From G963665405 sp963665405 (lineage in GTDB: Bacteria > Chloroflexota > Dehalococcoidia > Lucifugimonadales > G963665405): 64,000 nucleotides of DNA. Below the pieces are notes generated by a model. It saw only the letters and a program-made list of their open reading frames with translations, made no database searches and had not been told where the DNA came from. Made by a program: the position numbers and the translations under genes. Shown in pieces: positions 35,807-44,245 of the stretch (positions are counted from its first letter, which is position 1; each line of letters starts with the position of its first letter). Location of the stretch: positions 1,261,770 to 1,325,769 of the forward strand of contig CAXXUH010000004.1 in the NCBI GenBank assembly GCA_963665405.2. The letters run 5' to 3'.

Positions 35807-36973
35807 ATGGAACGCCCTAAGAAGCTATCAGCAACCTTTGTCAAGACGATCTCTGCCCCAGGGCGCTATGGAGACGGGCGCGGCGGGCATGGCCTGTCAT
35901 TGCTGGTGAAACCTTCGTCAACTGGACGGGTCCGGCGTATCTGGTGCCAGAGGCTACGGATCGACGGCAAGGCGGTTGACCTGGGGCTAGGTTCGTTCCC
36001 GGTGACGACGTTAGCCGAAGCACGGGCAAAGGCGTTGGCCAACCGCCGATCCATCGAACACGGCCAGGAGGACCCGCGCACGAAGGCTCGCACAGTCCCG
36101 ACGTTCTCTCAAGCTGTTGAGACAGTGATAGACCTCCATCAAGCCAATTGGAAGAATCCGCGCGTTGCCAGTCAGTGGCGGGCCAGCATGAAAGAGTACG
36201 CCTTGCCGAAGCTGGGGCGCAAGACCGTTGCCGCTATCACCACGTCGGACATTATGGCCGTGCTGTCTCCGATATGGTTGGAGAAACGGGAGACGTCCCG
36301 GAAGCTACGCCAGCGGTTGGGGATGGTAATGAAGTGGGCGGTTGCAGAAGGCTATCGGGATGATAACCCGGCTGGTGATGCAATCGGCGCGGCCCTACCC
36401 AAGCCAACCCAACAAGTGGTCCACCAAAAGGCGTTGCCATTCGCGGAAGTGGGCGCGGCCTTGGCTGCCATCCGAGAGACCGGCGCTTGGCCAGCAACGA
36501 AACTTGCCTTTGAGTTTTTGACACTCACAGCAACCCGGTCTGGTGAGGTCCGTCACGCAACCTGGTCTGAGATAGACCATGGGAAACGGGTATGGGAGAT
36601 TCCAGCGGCGAGAACGAAAACCGGCAAGGTGCATCGTGTCCCTTTGTCTAATCAGGCGATGGACCTGCTAGAGCAAGCGCGGGAATCGACCGGCGGCGAG
36701 GGCTTGGTGTTCCCGGCGCAGCGTGGAAAACCGTTGACGGATAGCACCATTAGCAAGCTCGTGCGGGAAAATGGCATCGGTTGTGTACCCCACGGTATGC
36801 GCTCCAGCTTCCGAGATTGGGGGGCTGAATGTTCGGATGCGCCAAGAGAGATAGCCGAGTTTGCCTTGGGCCACGTCGAAGGTTCGGCTGCGGAACTGGC
36901 CTACCGGCGAACAGATTACTTTGAACGCCGTAGGGAATTGATGCAAGCCTGGGCCGACTACCTGGCCAGCTAA
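35807..36973 (+). CDS. P4-type tyrosine integrase (DUF4102 N terminus)
   Basis: This 388-residue phage/island integrase has an N-terminal DUF4102 arm-binding domain (GRYGDGRGGHGLSLLVKPS, then VDLGLGSFPVTTLAEARAKA), a SAM-like core-binding domain (~105-190) and a catalytic domain: Arg in TLTATRSGEVRHATW, Lys in TKTGKVHRVPL, VPHGMRSSFRDWGAE (H-x-x-R), ALGHVEGSAAELAYRRTD with the nucleophile Tyr. Such enzymes insert islands and satellites, often at tRNA genes; no tRNA is seen here. It marks the left end of the accessory region. Codon use is less GC-rich than the core genes. Confidence 0.93.
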   Translation: MERPKKLSATFVKTISAPGRYGDGRGGHGLSLLVKPSSTGRVRRIWCQRLRIDGKAVDLGLGSFPVTTLAEARAKALANRRSIEHGQEDPRTKARTVPTFSQAVETVIDLHQANWKNPRVASQWRASMKEYALPKLGRKTVAAITTSDIMAVLSPIWLEKRETSRKLRQRLGMVMKWAVAEGYRDDNPAGDAIGAALPKPTQQVVHQKALPFAEVGAALAAIRETGAWPATKLAFEFLTLTATRSGEVRHATWSEIDHGKRVWEIPAARTKTGKVHRVPLSNQAMDLLEQARESTGGEGLVFPAQRGKPLTDSTISKLVRENGIGCVPHGMRSSFRDWGAECSDAPREIAEFALGHVEGSAAELAYRRTDYFERRRELMQAWADYLAS

Positions 36974-37074
36974 CCGCAACAGCACCGATCCACTGCTGTA
37001 CCCTTCTTATTTAGAAGGCTGATTTGACCTGACTCCTCACAATTCAACCGGAAGTCCAGGAATGGCGTCGGTAC

Positions 37075-37103
37075 TTGACAAGCCACTGCATATCGTGTAT
37101 GTT
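37075..37103 (+). promoter_or_regulatory. Consensus-like promoter upstream of AlpA-type gene
   Basis: TTGACA (37075-37080) and TATGTT (37098-37103) have exactly 17 bp between them. A second possible set (TTGCTA / TATAAT at 37137-37142, 18-bp spacer) lies just downstream. Either would drive the alpA-like gene and the replication genes after it. Confidence 0.55.
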
Positions 37104-37200
37104 CTAGGGTTTTTGCTACATGCTGTGGTGTTGTGATATAATAGCGGCAGTCAATAAGCCGCCGAGCAGACGCGAGTGCAGCTTAATTAGGAGGGCGATC

Positions 37201-37380
37201 GTGCAGAGGCAGATTCTCCGCTTAAAGGACGTTGTCGAGCTCGTCGGCCTGAGCAAAACGACAATCTGGCGCCGGATGCGGGCCGGTGAGTTCCCGCCGG
37301 CCATTCGGTTGGGCGGGCCATCAACGCGGGCCGTCGGATGGAAGATGACAGACGTGGAGGCATGGCTTGAGCAGCGATAA
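37201..37380 (+). CDS. AlpA-family excisionase/regulator
   Basis: This 59-residue MerR-like winged HTH protein (LRLKDVVELVGLSKTTIWRR, then MRAGEFPPAIRLG, and a final MTDVEAWLEQR) matches the AlpA family, which activates integrase genes and acts as excisionase in P4-like islands. GTG at 37201 is preceded by AGGAGGG; the longer frame from 37120 has no ribosome-binding site. Its place directly after the integrase is typical. Confidence 0.88.
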   Translation: MQRQILRLKDVVELVGLSKTTIWRRMRAGEFPPAIRLGGPSTRAVGWKMTDVEAWLEQR

Positions 37381-37398
37381 GGCAACTTAGGACAAAAA

Positions 37399-37441
37399 GC
37401 TAACCGGCCCTTCCACCTCTCAAAGTCTCGGGCCGGTTAGC
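37399..37441 (-). terminator. Strong 12-bp inverted repeat, terminator-like on minus strand
   Basis: GCTAACCGGCCC (37399-37410) pairs perfectly with GGGCCGGTTAGC (37430-37441) around a 19-nt loop. On the minus strand the stem is followed directly by CTTTTTG, as in an intrinsic terminator. On the plus strand no U-run follows, so read-through into the primase gene is expected. It could also act as a repressor or replication-protein binding site (iteron-like origin element), since the replication gene starts 15 bp later. Confidence 0.5.
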
Positions 37442-37455
37442 ACAAGGGGTGAACC

Positions 37456-38652
37456 TTGCGTAAGGATGTTACCAGAAAACGCGCCCCACTTTCCCGACTC
37501 TACGACCGAGGACTACATGCGGTGCTATGCCGGGCCGATAAGAGTCCGTTCTGGCGCGGCTGGCAGCATCATCGGGCTCCCTTAGACGAAATAGAGCACC
37601 ACCAAATTCAAGGGTTGCCCATGGGAGTCATTCCGTGGTCACTGAGGGCCAGCGGCCTAGACGTTGACCGGGGCAACCCTTCCGACTTCGCAACCGCTTA
37701 CCCGCCGATGGCCCGCCTACCCAGCCGACGCCCTGGCGGCCAACATCTCTGGTACAGGGATACCCAGCCGCGCCGGAATCTCCAGCAACTCGCCGTTCCG
37801 GGCTGGAGCGGGGATCTGCGGTCAAGGACCGGGTATCTCATAAATTGGGCGGGTGAAGCGGGCTGGGAAGCACTTTTAGACGGGGTGATTCACGAACGGG
37901 GTGTACTCTTTCCCGCCGACGCCCTGGGAACCGCGTCTACGTCGATCCTGGAGCAAACGCAAGGGGTTCCGGCGCCGGCTTCCATACCCTGGGAGCGGAC
38001 GGCGGCTGGTCTACCAGACCTACGGGTCATCATGCCGGGTCAACGGAACCTTGCCCTGTTCGACCACGTAAGGTTTTGGGCCTACAAGGCATCGTTGGGG
38101 CGGGATCTGGACGAATGGCATAAGCGGGTCGAATACCATGCGAACTACCTTAATCGGTTCTTCTCTGTGTCCCTGGAGACACAGGAAGTCCGGGGCGTCG
38201 CCTACAGCGTGGCATCGTTTGTGTGGGCGAGGCCAGCCCTGAACCATGCCCCGGAAGTCCAGGCGGCGAGGGGCCGAAGGTCGGGGCAGTCAAGGCGCGA
38301 TGCCAAAGCGGGGCGCAACTCGACCATCCGTGACCTGAAGGATGATGGTTGGACCGTTGAGGACATTGCCGCAATCATAGGCATTCACCAGAGGACAGTG
38401 TATCGAGCCATGCAATCCCAGCAGCCCACCTTGATACGAAGCGTATCAACTGACACGAACCTATCAGGGGGGCGTCTCCCCCCGGGGGGGGGGGGGGCTC
38501 CCTCCCGGGGGGGGGGCTCCCGGCATGCAATGCCAGCCGCCCACCTTGATACGACGCGCTCAACCGGCGTCATCGGGCGCTGCGGGCGCTGGCAAGGGAG
38601 GGACGGGATGAGTAGCCACGATATGGATTCAGCATATAAGGAGAGCGACTAA
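37456..38652 (+). CDS. Prim-pol/PriCT-type replication protein of mobile element
   Basis: This 398-residue protein has an N-terminal region resembling the bifunctional primase-polymerase domain (HAVLCRADKSPFWRGWQHH, SLRASGLDVDRGN, GGQHLWYRDTQ, SRTGYLINWAGEAG). A PriCT-1-like helical region is next (GQRNLALFDHVRFWAYKAS, then EVRGVAYSVASFVW). A C-terminal HTH follows (GWTVEDIAAIIGIHQRTVYRA). It probably initiates replication of the excised element. The start is TTG 37456 with AAGGGGTG upstream. The last ~75 residues pass through poly-G tracts and a duplicated 35-nt segment in a different frame, so the true C terminus is doubtful. Confidence 0.7.
   Translation: MRKDVTRKRAPLSRLYDRGLHAVLCRADKSPFWRGWQHHRAPLDEIEHHQIQGLPMGVIPWSLRASGLDVDRGNPSDFATAYPPMARLPSRRPGGQHLWYRDTQPRRNLQQLAVPGWSGDLRSRTGYLINWAGEAGWEALLDGVIHERGVLFPADALGTASTSILEQTQGVPAPASIPWERTAAGLPDLRVIMPGQRNLALFDHVRFWAYKASLGRDLDEWHKRVEYHANYLNRFFSVSLETQEVRGVAYSVASFVWARPALNHAPEVQAARGRRSGQSRRDAKAGRNSTIRDLKDDGWTVEDIAAIIGIHQRTVYRAMQSQQPTLIRSVSTDTNLSGGRLPPGGGGAPSRGGGSRHAMPAAHLDTTRSTGVIGRCGRWQGRDGMSSHDMDSAYKESD
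38409..38558. repeat. Imperfect 35-nt direct repeat flanking long poly-G tracts
   Basis: Two 35-nt segments starting CATGCAAT (38409-38443 and 38524-38558, 3 mismatches, 115-bp period) flank runs of 6 G (38467-38472), 6 C (38478-38483), 14 G (38484-38497) and 10 G (38507-38516). All lie inside the 3' part of the replication gene. Confidence 0.75.
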
Positions 38653-38930
38653 TGGCAATCGGAAAGTGGGAGCCAGTCACCCTTGGGGACTATCTAGCCG
38701 ACCCAATTCGCGACGTAATCATGAATGTGGCCGAGTGGATGAAAGAGTATACCCACGGCTTCGAAGCAGGTGGAAAAGAATATCCCGACGTCCAATCTGA
38801 GGCACAGGAACGAGACTTTGACATCATCATCCAAGGGGCCAAGGTGGTCGACCTGCTACGGCAAGCGCAAGAAGCAATCGATGTCCTGGCGGAGATGGCA
38901 GACGAGGTAGACGAAGACGAGGACGAGTGA
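38652..38930 (+). CDS. Acidic small protein, unknown
   Basis: This is a 92-residue protein, mostly helical and very acidic at its C terminus (ADEVDEDEDE). The ATG overlaps the upstream TAA by one base (TAATG), with AAGGAGA upstream, so translation is coupled to the replication gene. No family is recognised; an accessory phage or satellite function is inferred from position only. Confidence 0.6.
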   Translation: MAIGKWEPVTLGDYLADPIRDVIMNVAEWMKEYTHGFEAGGKEYPDVQSEAQERDFDIIIQGAKVVDLLRQAQEAIDVLAEMADEVDEDEDE

Positions 38931-39121
38931 TAGCGCCGAAGTACCGGACCGACGCCCGGGCCTGTAGCTGCCCTGGCTTCTGGTACCGGCGGAGCTGCAA
39001 GCACTACCGCGCATACCGTGAGGCGGTGTCGCTGCTAGAGACTCAGAACGCGGTCAATCTGGCCTGGGATACCCGAAGGGGCGGAAACGTCGCTGTACGG
39101 GCCTCTCAGAAGGGCATTTGA
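38927..39121 (+). CDS. Small SWIM-type zinc-finger protein
   Basis: This is a 64-residue protein whose first half holds C-x-C ... C-x-H (ACSCPGFWYRRSCKHYRAY), the SWIM zinc-finger pattern seen in DNA-acting proteins. The GTG start overlaps the previous stop by 4 bp (GTGA), so it is translationally coupled. It is complete although very small; SWIM domains are usually parts of larger proteins. Confidence 0.6.
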   Translation: MIAPKYRTDARACSCPGFWYRRSCKHYRAYREAVSLLETQNAVNLAWDTRRGGNVAVRASQKGI

Positions 39122-39363
39122 AACTATGCGAAAGCAACGCCGGACACAAGAGCAAATGGAGACACTTCGGAGCGCGATCTGAGAAGGTGTACCACTGCGG
39201 CGGAGGAATCGTGTACCACCGGCACGATGAGAAAGGACTGAATTGGGAGCCGGGTGGGATCAGGTCAGGAGCAGGGGTCCGCAGTTCCGGAGTGAGTCAG
39301 GAGTCGACCGGATCATCCGATACCTGGGAGGCGGCGCTCTGCCGGCTGTGCTTGAGACGGTAG
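39118..39363 (+). CDS. Zinc-ribbon-like small protein, truncated by IS21
   Basis: The TTG start overlaps the preceding stop by 4 bp (TTGA), the third coupled gene in a row. About 47 residues are native (KLCESNAGHKSKWRHFGA, then KVYHCGGGIVYHRH), with spaced Cys/His that could bind zinc. From about 39260 the frame runs into the IS21 element and gains an unrelated tail (SSDTWEAALCRLCLRR). The native 3' end is not seen on the other side of the IS, so DNA was probably deleted. Confidence 0.5.
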   Translation: MKLCESNAGHKSKWRHFGARSEKVYHCGGGIVYHRHDEKGLNWEPGGIRSGAGVRSSGVSQESTGSSDTWEAALCRLCLRR

Positions 39364-40079
39364 CTGTCGCCGTTCATCTCCAGGATGTGAACGTGGTGGG
39401 TGAGCCGGTCAAGCAGAGCGCCGGTGAGCCTCTCGGAGCCGAACACGTCGGTCCACTCGTCGAAGGGCAGGTTGGTGGTGACCAGGACGGAGCCCCGTTC
39501 GTAGCGCTGGCTGAAGACCTCGAAGAGGAGTTCCGCACCGGTGGTGGAGAGGGGGACGAAGCCCAACTCGTCGATGATGAGAAGCCTGAGGCGGGCCAGT
39601 TGCCGCTGCAGGTTGAGCAGCCGGCGATCGTCTCTGGCCTCCATGAGCTCGTGGACCAGGGCCGCGGCGGTGGTGAAGCCTACGGACATTCCCTTTTGGC
39701 AGGCGGCCAGGCCCAGACCCAGGGCCACGTGGGTCTTGCCGGTGCCACTGTTGCCGACGGTGATGACATTCTCCCTATGCTCGATGTATTCACACCGGGC
39801 CAGTTCCATGACCAGTTGTTTGTTCACCGAGGGTATGGCCAGGAAGTCGAAGGTGTCCAGGCTTTTGACGGCAGGGAAACGGGCGGCCCGGATCCGGCGC
39901 TGCACCATGCGCTGGTGTCGGTCAATGAGTTCCAGTTCGGAGAGACGCAGCAGGTAGTCAGGGTGGTCCACATTCTCGGCGGCGCACTGGGCGGCCAGCT
40001 TGCGGTACTCCCTGAGGAAGGTGGGAAGCCGTAGTTCCTTCAGGTGGTGTTCCAGGAGCAGCGTGGACCGGTTGCTCAT
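39297..40079 (-). CDS. istB: IS21 helper ATPase IstB
   Basis: This 260-residue AAA+ ATPase, related to DnaC, assists IstA in target capture. Walker A VGNSGTGKTHVALGLG (~105-120), Walker B LLIIDELGFVPLS (~168), sensor VLVTTNLPFDEW. It overlaps the istA stop by 4 bp. Length is normal and no frameshift is seen, so the element may be active. Confidence 0.95.
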   Translation of the reverse strand: MSNRSTLLLEHHLKELRLPTFLREYRKLAAQCAAENVDHPDYLLRLSELELIDRHQRMVQRRIRAARFPAVKSLDTFDFLAIPSVNKQLVMELARCEYIEHRENVITVGNSGTGKTHVALGLGLAACQKGMSVGFTTAAALVHELMEARDDRRLLNLQRQLARLRLLIIDELGFVPLSTTGAELLFEVFSQRYERGSVLVTTNLPFDEWTDVFGSERLTGALLDRLTHHVHILEMNGDSYRLKHSRQSAASQVSDDPVDS

Positions 40080-41584
40080 GCCGCCCTCCCCGGCAGGAGG
40101 GCCAGGTAGTCCGTGGCGCTGGTGGTCTTCACGCTGACCCGGGGCAGGTAGGGATAGAGGTCCAGGTCAAGCCTGGGGGGTCGTCCTTCCAGGTGACACA
40201 GCAGCAGGTGCTTCACGGCATCAAAACTGATGGCGCCCAGCCGGAGGGCGTCCTGCACGGCGTGGTGGACTTCCTGGTGGGAGAAATTTTCCAGAAGTCG
40301 CAGCACCTGCACGAATTCCCGCTTGCCCCTCCGTCCCATCCTGGACTCCAGCAGACGGCGCAGCGTAGCGAACTCTTCGGGGAGTTGCCATCCTTGCAAC
40401 GGAGCGGCCTGGTCCAGGGCCGCCGTCTTCTGCTCCAACAGGGGCAGGTAGTGGATGGGATCGAAGACGAAGTCGTCCCTTTCGTAGGAGCGGGGATGTC
40501 TGGCAATGACCTCAGCGCCGCAGCTGATCACCACCTCAGCCACGTAGCCTTTTACCAGCACGTCCCGGTGTCCAAAGGCCACCGGCGCCGAGTAGTCATT
40601 GGTCTTGTACCGGACCAGGGACAGGGAGCTCACCCGGCTGGCCTGCTTATTGCAGGCATCATAGGGCACGGCGGGCAGGGGCAGCAGGGCTTCCAGGTCC
40701 CGCTCCATGCGCTGGCCGATGGTCTCATCGTGTCCTCGCAGCACGGAGTCCATCCGTGCCAGGCAGCGCTCCTCCAGGTGGGCATTCAGGGCGTCAAAGC
40801 TCTGGAAGGACGGCACGGGTACCAGGAAGTTGCGGCGCACGTAGCCCACCATCCCTTCCACCTTCCCCTTGTCATTGCCCTTGCCAGGACGGCCGAACCG
40901 ATCCTCGAACAGGTAGTGGGACTGTAACTCGGTGAAGGCTCGGGTCCGCTGGCGCCTGCCGTCGCCCAGTATCCGGGCCACCGCCAGCTTCGTGTTGTCG
41001 TACAGAATGCTCTGGGGCACGCCGCCCAGAGAGGCGAAAGCCGAGACGTGGCCGTCCAGGAACGCCTCGGTGGTCTCTGCCGGATAGGCCTTCACGAAGC
41101 AGCCATCGCTGTGGGGCAGGTCCAGCACCAAGTAGTGCGCCTTCCGCTCCACCCCGCCGATGATCACCCGGGCTTCGCCAAAGTCGCACTGGGCGTGGCC
41201 TGGCGCGTGGGACAAGGGGACGAACATCTCCTGGGTCCGCCGCCGGCGCTCCCTCACATAGTCCTTGACTATGGTGTACTGACCGTCGAACCCGTGCTCG
41301 TCACGCAGCCGCTCAAAGATCCGCTTGGCCGTGTGGCGCTGCTTCCTGGGAACCTGGCGGTCAGCTTCCAGGATGGCGTCAATCACCCCGGTGAAGGGCT
41401 CAAGCCTGGGCCGGCGGGGTGGGTCCTGGCGTCGGTATCCTGGGGGCGCCGAGTAGGCCAGCATCTTGCGCACCGTGTCCCGGTGCAGGCCAAACACCCG
41501 GGAGGCTTCCCGAACGCTCATCCCTTCTACCATGCAGGCCCGGCGAACTCGTACGTAAATCTCCACGTGATACATCCATAACAC
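40076..41584 (-). CDS. istA: IS21 transposase IstA
   Basis: This 502-residue DDE transposase has an N-terminal HTH (MSVREASRVFGLHRDTVRKML) and an rve integrase-core domain with catalytic Asp in HAQCDFGEARV and LYDNTKLAVARIL, and a Glu in the GRPGKGNDKGKVEGMVGYV region. A Mu-type C-terminal beta-barrel domain (NDYSAPVAFGHRDVLVKGY) follows. It is intact and full length. Confidence 0.95.
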   Translation of the reverse strand: MLWMYHVEIYVRVRRACMVEGMSVREASRVFGLHRDTVRKMLAYSAPPGYRRQDPPRRPRLEPFTGVIDAILEADRQVPRKQRHTAKRIFERLRDEHGFDGQYTIVKDYVRERRRRTQEMFVPLSHAPGHAQCDFGEARVIIGGVERKAHYLVLDLPHSDGCFVKAYPAETTEAFLDGHVSAFASLGGVPQSILYDNTKLAVARILGDGRRQRTRAFTELQSHYLFEDRFGRPGKGNDKGKVEGMVGYVRRNFLVPVPSFQSFDALNAHLEERCLARMDSVLRGHDETIGQRMERDLEALLPLPAVPYDACNKQASRVSSLSLVRYKTNDYSAPVAFGHRDVLVKGYVAEVVISCGAEVIARHPRSYERDDFVFDPIHYLPLLEQKTAALDQAAPLQGWQLPEEFATLRRLLESRMGRRGKREFVQVLRLLENFSHQEVHHAVQDALRLGAISFDAVKHLLLCHLEGRPPRLDLDLYPYLPRVSVKTTSATDYLALLPGRAA

Positions 41585-41670
41585 CTTCCATAGACTGATA
41601 ATCAGCCTTACGAAAGGCAGAGGACGGTACGATTTTCCACCGCCACAATTCAGGCAGTCGAGACGCCCAC

Positions 41671-42111
41671 GTGGTCCACTTTACCTCTGCAAATGGTCAA
41701 CTTTCCCAAACTAGCTCCCGCGTGTCGGAGTTGACGGCATCGGCCCGGGCGGCGCAAGAGTCACTCGGCCTGACGGTGAAAGCGTTGGAGCGAGCTACCG
41801 ACGTCATGATGCGCCTGGAACCCGCGGTCATCACGTCTGCCATTCAGGAAGCAGACACGTCGATCAAGGCCGCGATCGAAGATAGCTCAACCAAACTCAC
41901 CGAGTCAGTGTCCCAGCGGGCTGAGACTATCGAGCAATCGATAAACACGAGCCAAGAAACTACCCGGCAGCAAATGACGGAGCAGGAGGCCCGACAGGCG
42001 GAACGCCACGCGAAAGATGTCAGAGTATTCAAGTGGATTGGATCCCTGGGGCTGTTAAGCCTAGCGGGACTGGTTATCCTGGCAGTCCTTATACTTCTCA
42101 GTGTTCGATAA
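41671..42111 (+). CDS. Coiled-coil protein with C-terminal anchor, 5' end lost at IS21
   Basis: The first ~15 codons of this frame (VHFTSANGQL) come from the IS21 end. Native sequence starts near SSRVSELTASARAAQES. It is a long amphipathic coiled-coil rich in Gln/Glu/Thr, followed by one C-terminal membrane helix (LGLLSLAGLVILAVLILLSV). The original start is gone, so this is probably a remnant of a membrane-associated island protein. Confidence 0.5.
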   Translation: MVHFTSANGQLSQTSSRVSELTASARAAQESLGLTVKALERATDVMMRLEPAVITSAIQEADTSIKAAIEDSSTKLTESVSQRAETIEQSINTSQETTRQQMTEQEARQAERHAKDVRVFKWIGSLGLLSLAGLVILAVLILLSVR

Positions 42112-42155
42112 TGCATGAGATGGTTTGGCAGGAATGCATGAGATGGTTTGGCAGG
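42110..42155. repeat. Tandem 23-bp repeat, two perfect units
   Basis: The units 42110-42132 and 42133-42155 are identical (AATGCATGAGA then TGGTTTGGCAGG). The first unit overlaps the stop of the coiled-coil gene. The function is unknown; slippage or a binding site are both possible. Confidence 0.85.
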
Positions 42156-42580
42156 TAGGAGTGACAGCGCCTGTGGCTTGCCCAGCACATTAGCAGGTTC
42201 AGGTTCGGCAGCCGCCTTCCACATTCTGCCCATGTGGCACCCGGCTGCGCCTGGCCGAGGACTTCGCCACCGCGGACATCCTGACCAACGTCCGAGTCCC
42301 ACCTGACGGCCAACGTAATCGTCGAGGCGGCCGTGGTTCTCGACTTCAAGGTGCCCTCGGACTTCGCGGGCGCCTACCCTGCGTTCAGGGAGTGGCTGGC
42401 GCTGTTCATCCGACGGGATGGACGCGGTTGCCGCTGTCTACCGCCTTCCCGCATCGCGCTCCCGAAGCATCGACGGTCTCCGGTCGCACATGGAGTCCCA
42501 CCGCAGGGGAGGTTTGACGCCACCATCACCCTCCACGACGGCCGCAGCTTCGGCGTGGTGCGCTAGGGCGTGGCCCGGTA
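42156..42580. other. Degenerate region without intact gene
   Basis: Short plus-strand fragments such as VLDFKVPSDFAGAYPAFREW and DATITLHDGRSFGVVR look like pieces of a decayed protein gene in different frames. No complete gene or family is identifiable. Confidence 0.35.
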
Positions 42581-42895
42581 CTAATCGGTTTCCGTGCTGG
42601 GCTTCCTGCGCCGACCTCTCCGACGTGGAGCGGAGCCGCTGCTCTCTTCCCAGAAGTAGACGACTTCGTCTTGGCGGTTCACGACGAGGCTCTTGCCCAA
42701 CAGCTGCGCCGCCGCACCGAGGCGGCGACGAATGGCGGCCGTCGTTTCGCCCTCGTCCGGGACAAGCTTGCCGGCTTGCCCAGTCTTGAGTTGGTCGATG
42801 TATTCCATGTATTGACGCATTATCACGCCGCGCTTTCCAGTAAGGGATAGCTCACGCTGTGCGTCACGAAGTGAAACAACCTCAAGTGTCGGCAC
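42581..42895 (-). CDS. Small conserved-looking protein, unknown
   Basis: This is a 104-residue protein with a helical core (RDAQRELSLTGKRGVIMRQY, then YIDQLKTGQAGKLVPDEGET) and a basic C terminus (PRRRGRRRKPS). The start GTG is 12 nt after a GGAGG, slightly far. Codon use is consistent with a real gene. The fold is not recognised; the N terminus could be a small nucleic-acid-associated helix bundle (guess). It is oriented against its neighbours in the island. Confidence 0.6.
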   Translation of the reverse strand: MPTLEVVSLRDAQRELSLTGKRGVIMRQYMEYIDQLKTGQAGKLVPDEGETTAAIRRRLGAAAQLLGKSLVVNRQDEVVYFWEESSGSAPRRRGRRRKPSTETD

Positions 42896-42979
42896 GTTTG
42901 TAACGGACCTCCTGTCAGTCTGAAGCCGAAGATATTATAGACTGAGCCTGCTCACCGGAACAAGTACTGCGGGACCCCC

Positions 42980-44245
42980 AGATTCCCCACCTAGATAAGA
43001 GAAAGACCTCGTTGGCGCCCGCCACGAAGCGGGCTAAGATGTTTCTTGACCAAGAGAAACGATCACCAACGAGGTGCAGCTATTATGAAGCAAGGTTTAC
43101 TGGCATTCCAGTACGAGCAGGAGAAGGGCTCGACGGGTATGACGGGGCTGTCCGGCCTGATGACGTACCTGGAGTTGATGCAAGCAGCGGGTTTGAGGTC
43201 ATCGGTAGAGCGCCACGTGAGACTGCGGGAGAGAGGTCAGGGCTGGACGGACAGCCAGATGATCATCTCGCTGATGCTGCTGAACTTGGCAGGCGGCGAG
43301 TCGGTGTCCGACCTTGATCTCCTTGAGAAGGACAGAGGGCTGTGCAGGATGTTTCGAGAGTTCGAGACCTGTGGTATGCGTCTCAGCGAGCGCAGGGCGT
43401 TGGAGAAGAGATGGCGAGTCGAGCGTCGTCGGAGCGTGCCGTCGGAGTCTGCGGTGTTCCGGTATCTGGAGAGGTTCCATGACGCGGGCGAGGAGTCGAT
43501 GCGGGAAGCTCACAGAGCATTCATACCTGCTCCCAATGGAGCTATGAAGGGTCTGCGCAAGGTGAACGCCGACCTGGTGGGCTTCGCGCAGAGCCGTTCG
43601 CCTCAGACCGAGGCCACTCTGGACATGGATGCCACACTGGTGGAGACGCGCAAGCAGGAGGCGCTCCCCAGCTACAAGAAGTACAGGGCGTACCAGCCGC
43701 TGATCACCTACTGGTCAGAGGCCGAGTTGATCGTGCATTCGGAGTTTCGGGACGGCAACGTACCTGCGGGCCATCAGCAGTTGCGAGTGTTGATTGAAGC
43801 GCTGGGCCGTCTGCCTGCGGGGGTGGAGAAGGTGATGCTGAGGTCGGATACGGCGGGGTACCAGCGGGAGTTGCTGCGGTACTGCGCGGAGGGTGGAGAC
43901 GAGCGGTTCGGGGTGATCGAGTTTGCGGTTGGGGTCGACGTGACGACGGAGTTCCGCCGTGCGGTGTCCGAGGTCGCCGAGCAAGACTGGCAGACGCTGT
44001 ACCGCAAGGTTGGGGAGCATCGTGTGGACACGGGTCAGCAGTGGGCTGATGTGAACTTCATGCCCAACTGGATAGGGTACTCCAAGAACAGCCCTGAGTA
44101 TCGGTTCATAGCTACCAGGGAGCGGTTGATCGAACAGCCTCTGCCGGGAATGGAGGGGCAGATGGAGCTTCCATTCCCCGCGATGGAGCTGTCCAACAGA
44201 GGCTGGTACAAGGTCTTCGGCGTGGTGACCAACCGGAGCATTGCG
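42980..44245 (+). mobile_element. IS1380-family element, right part missing
   Basis: The left end with CCACCTAGATAAGAGAAAG (about 42986) and most of the transposase gene are present. A 10-bp inverted repeat ACCTCGTTGG / CCAACGAGGT (starting near 43005 and 43068) lies upstream of the start. No matching right terminal repeat occurs downstream. Family sequence stops near 44245, where a different gene's coding sequence continues. Confidence 0.65.

Larger units (their letters stand above)
39260..41700 (-). mobile_element. IS21-family insertion sequence
   Basis: It carries the istA-istB pair in the usual overlapping order. The right (istA-side) end shows repeated motifs typical of IS21 termini: AAAGTTGACCA and AAAGTGGACCA read inward at about 41660-41705. 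The left boundary near 39260 is approximate, because I could not find a matching terminal repeat or target duplication. Both island genes it touches are truncated. Confidence 0.8.
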
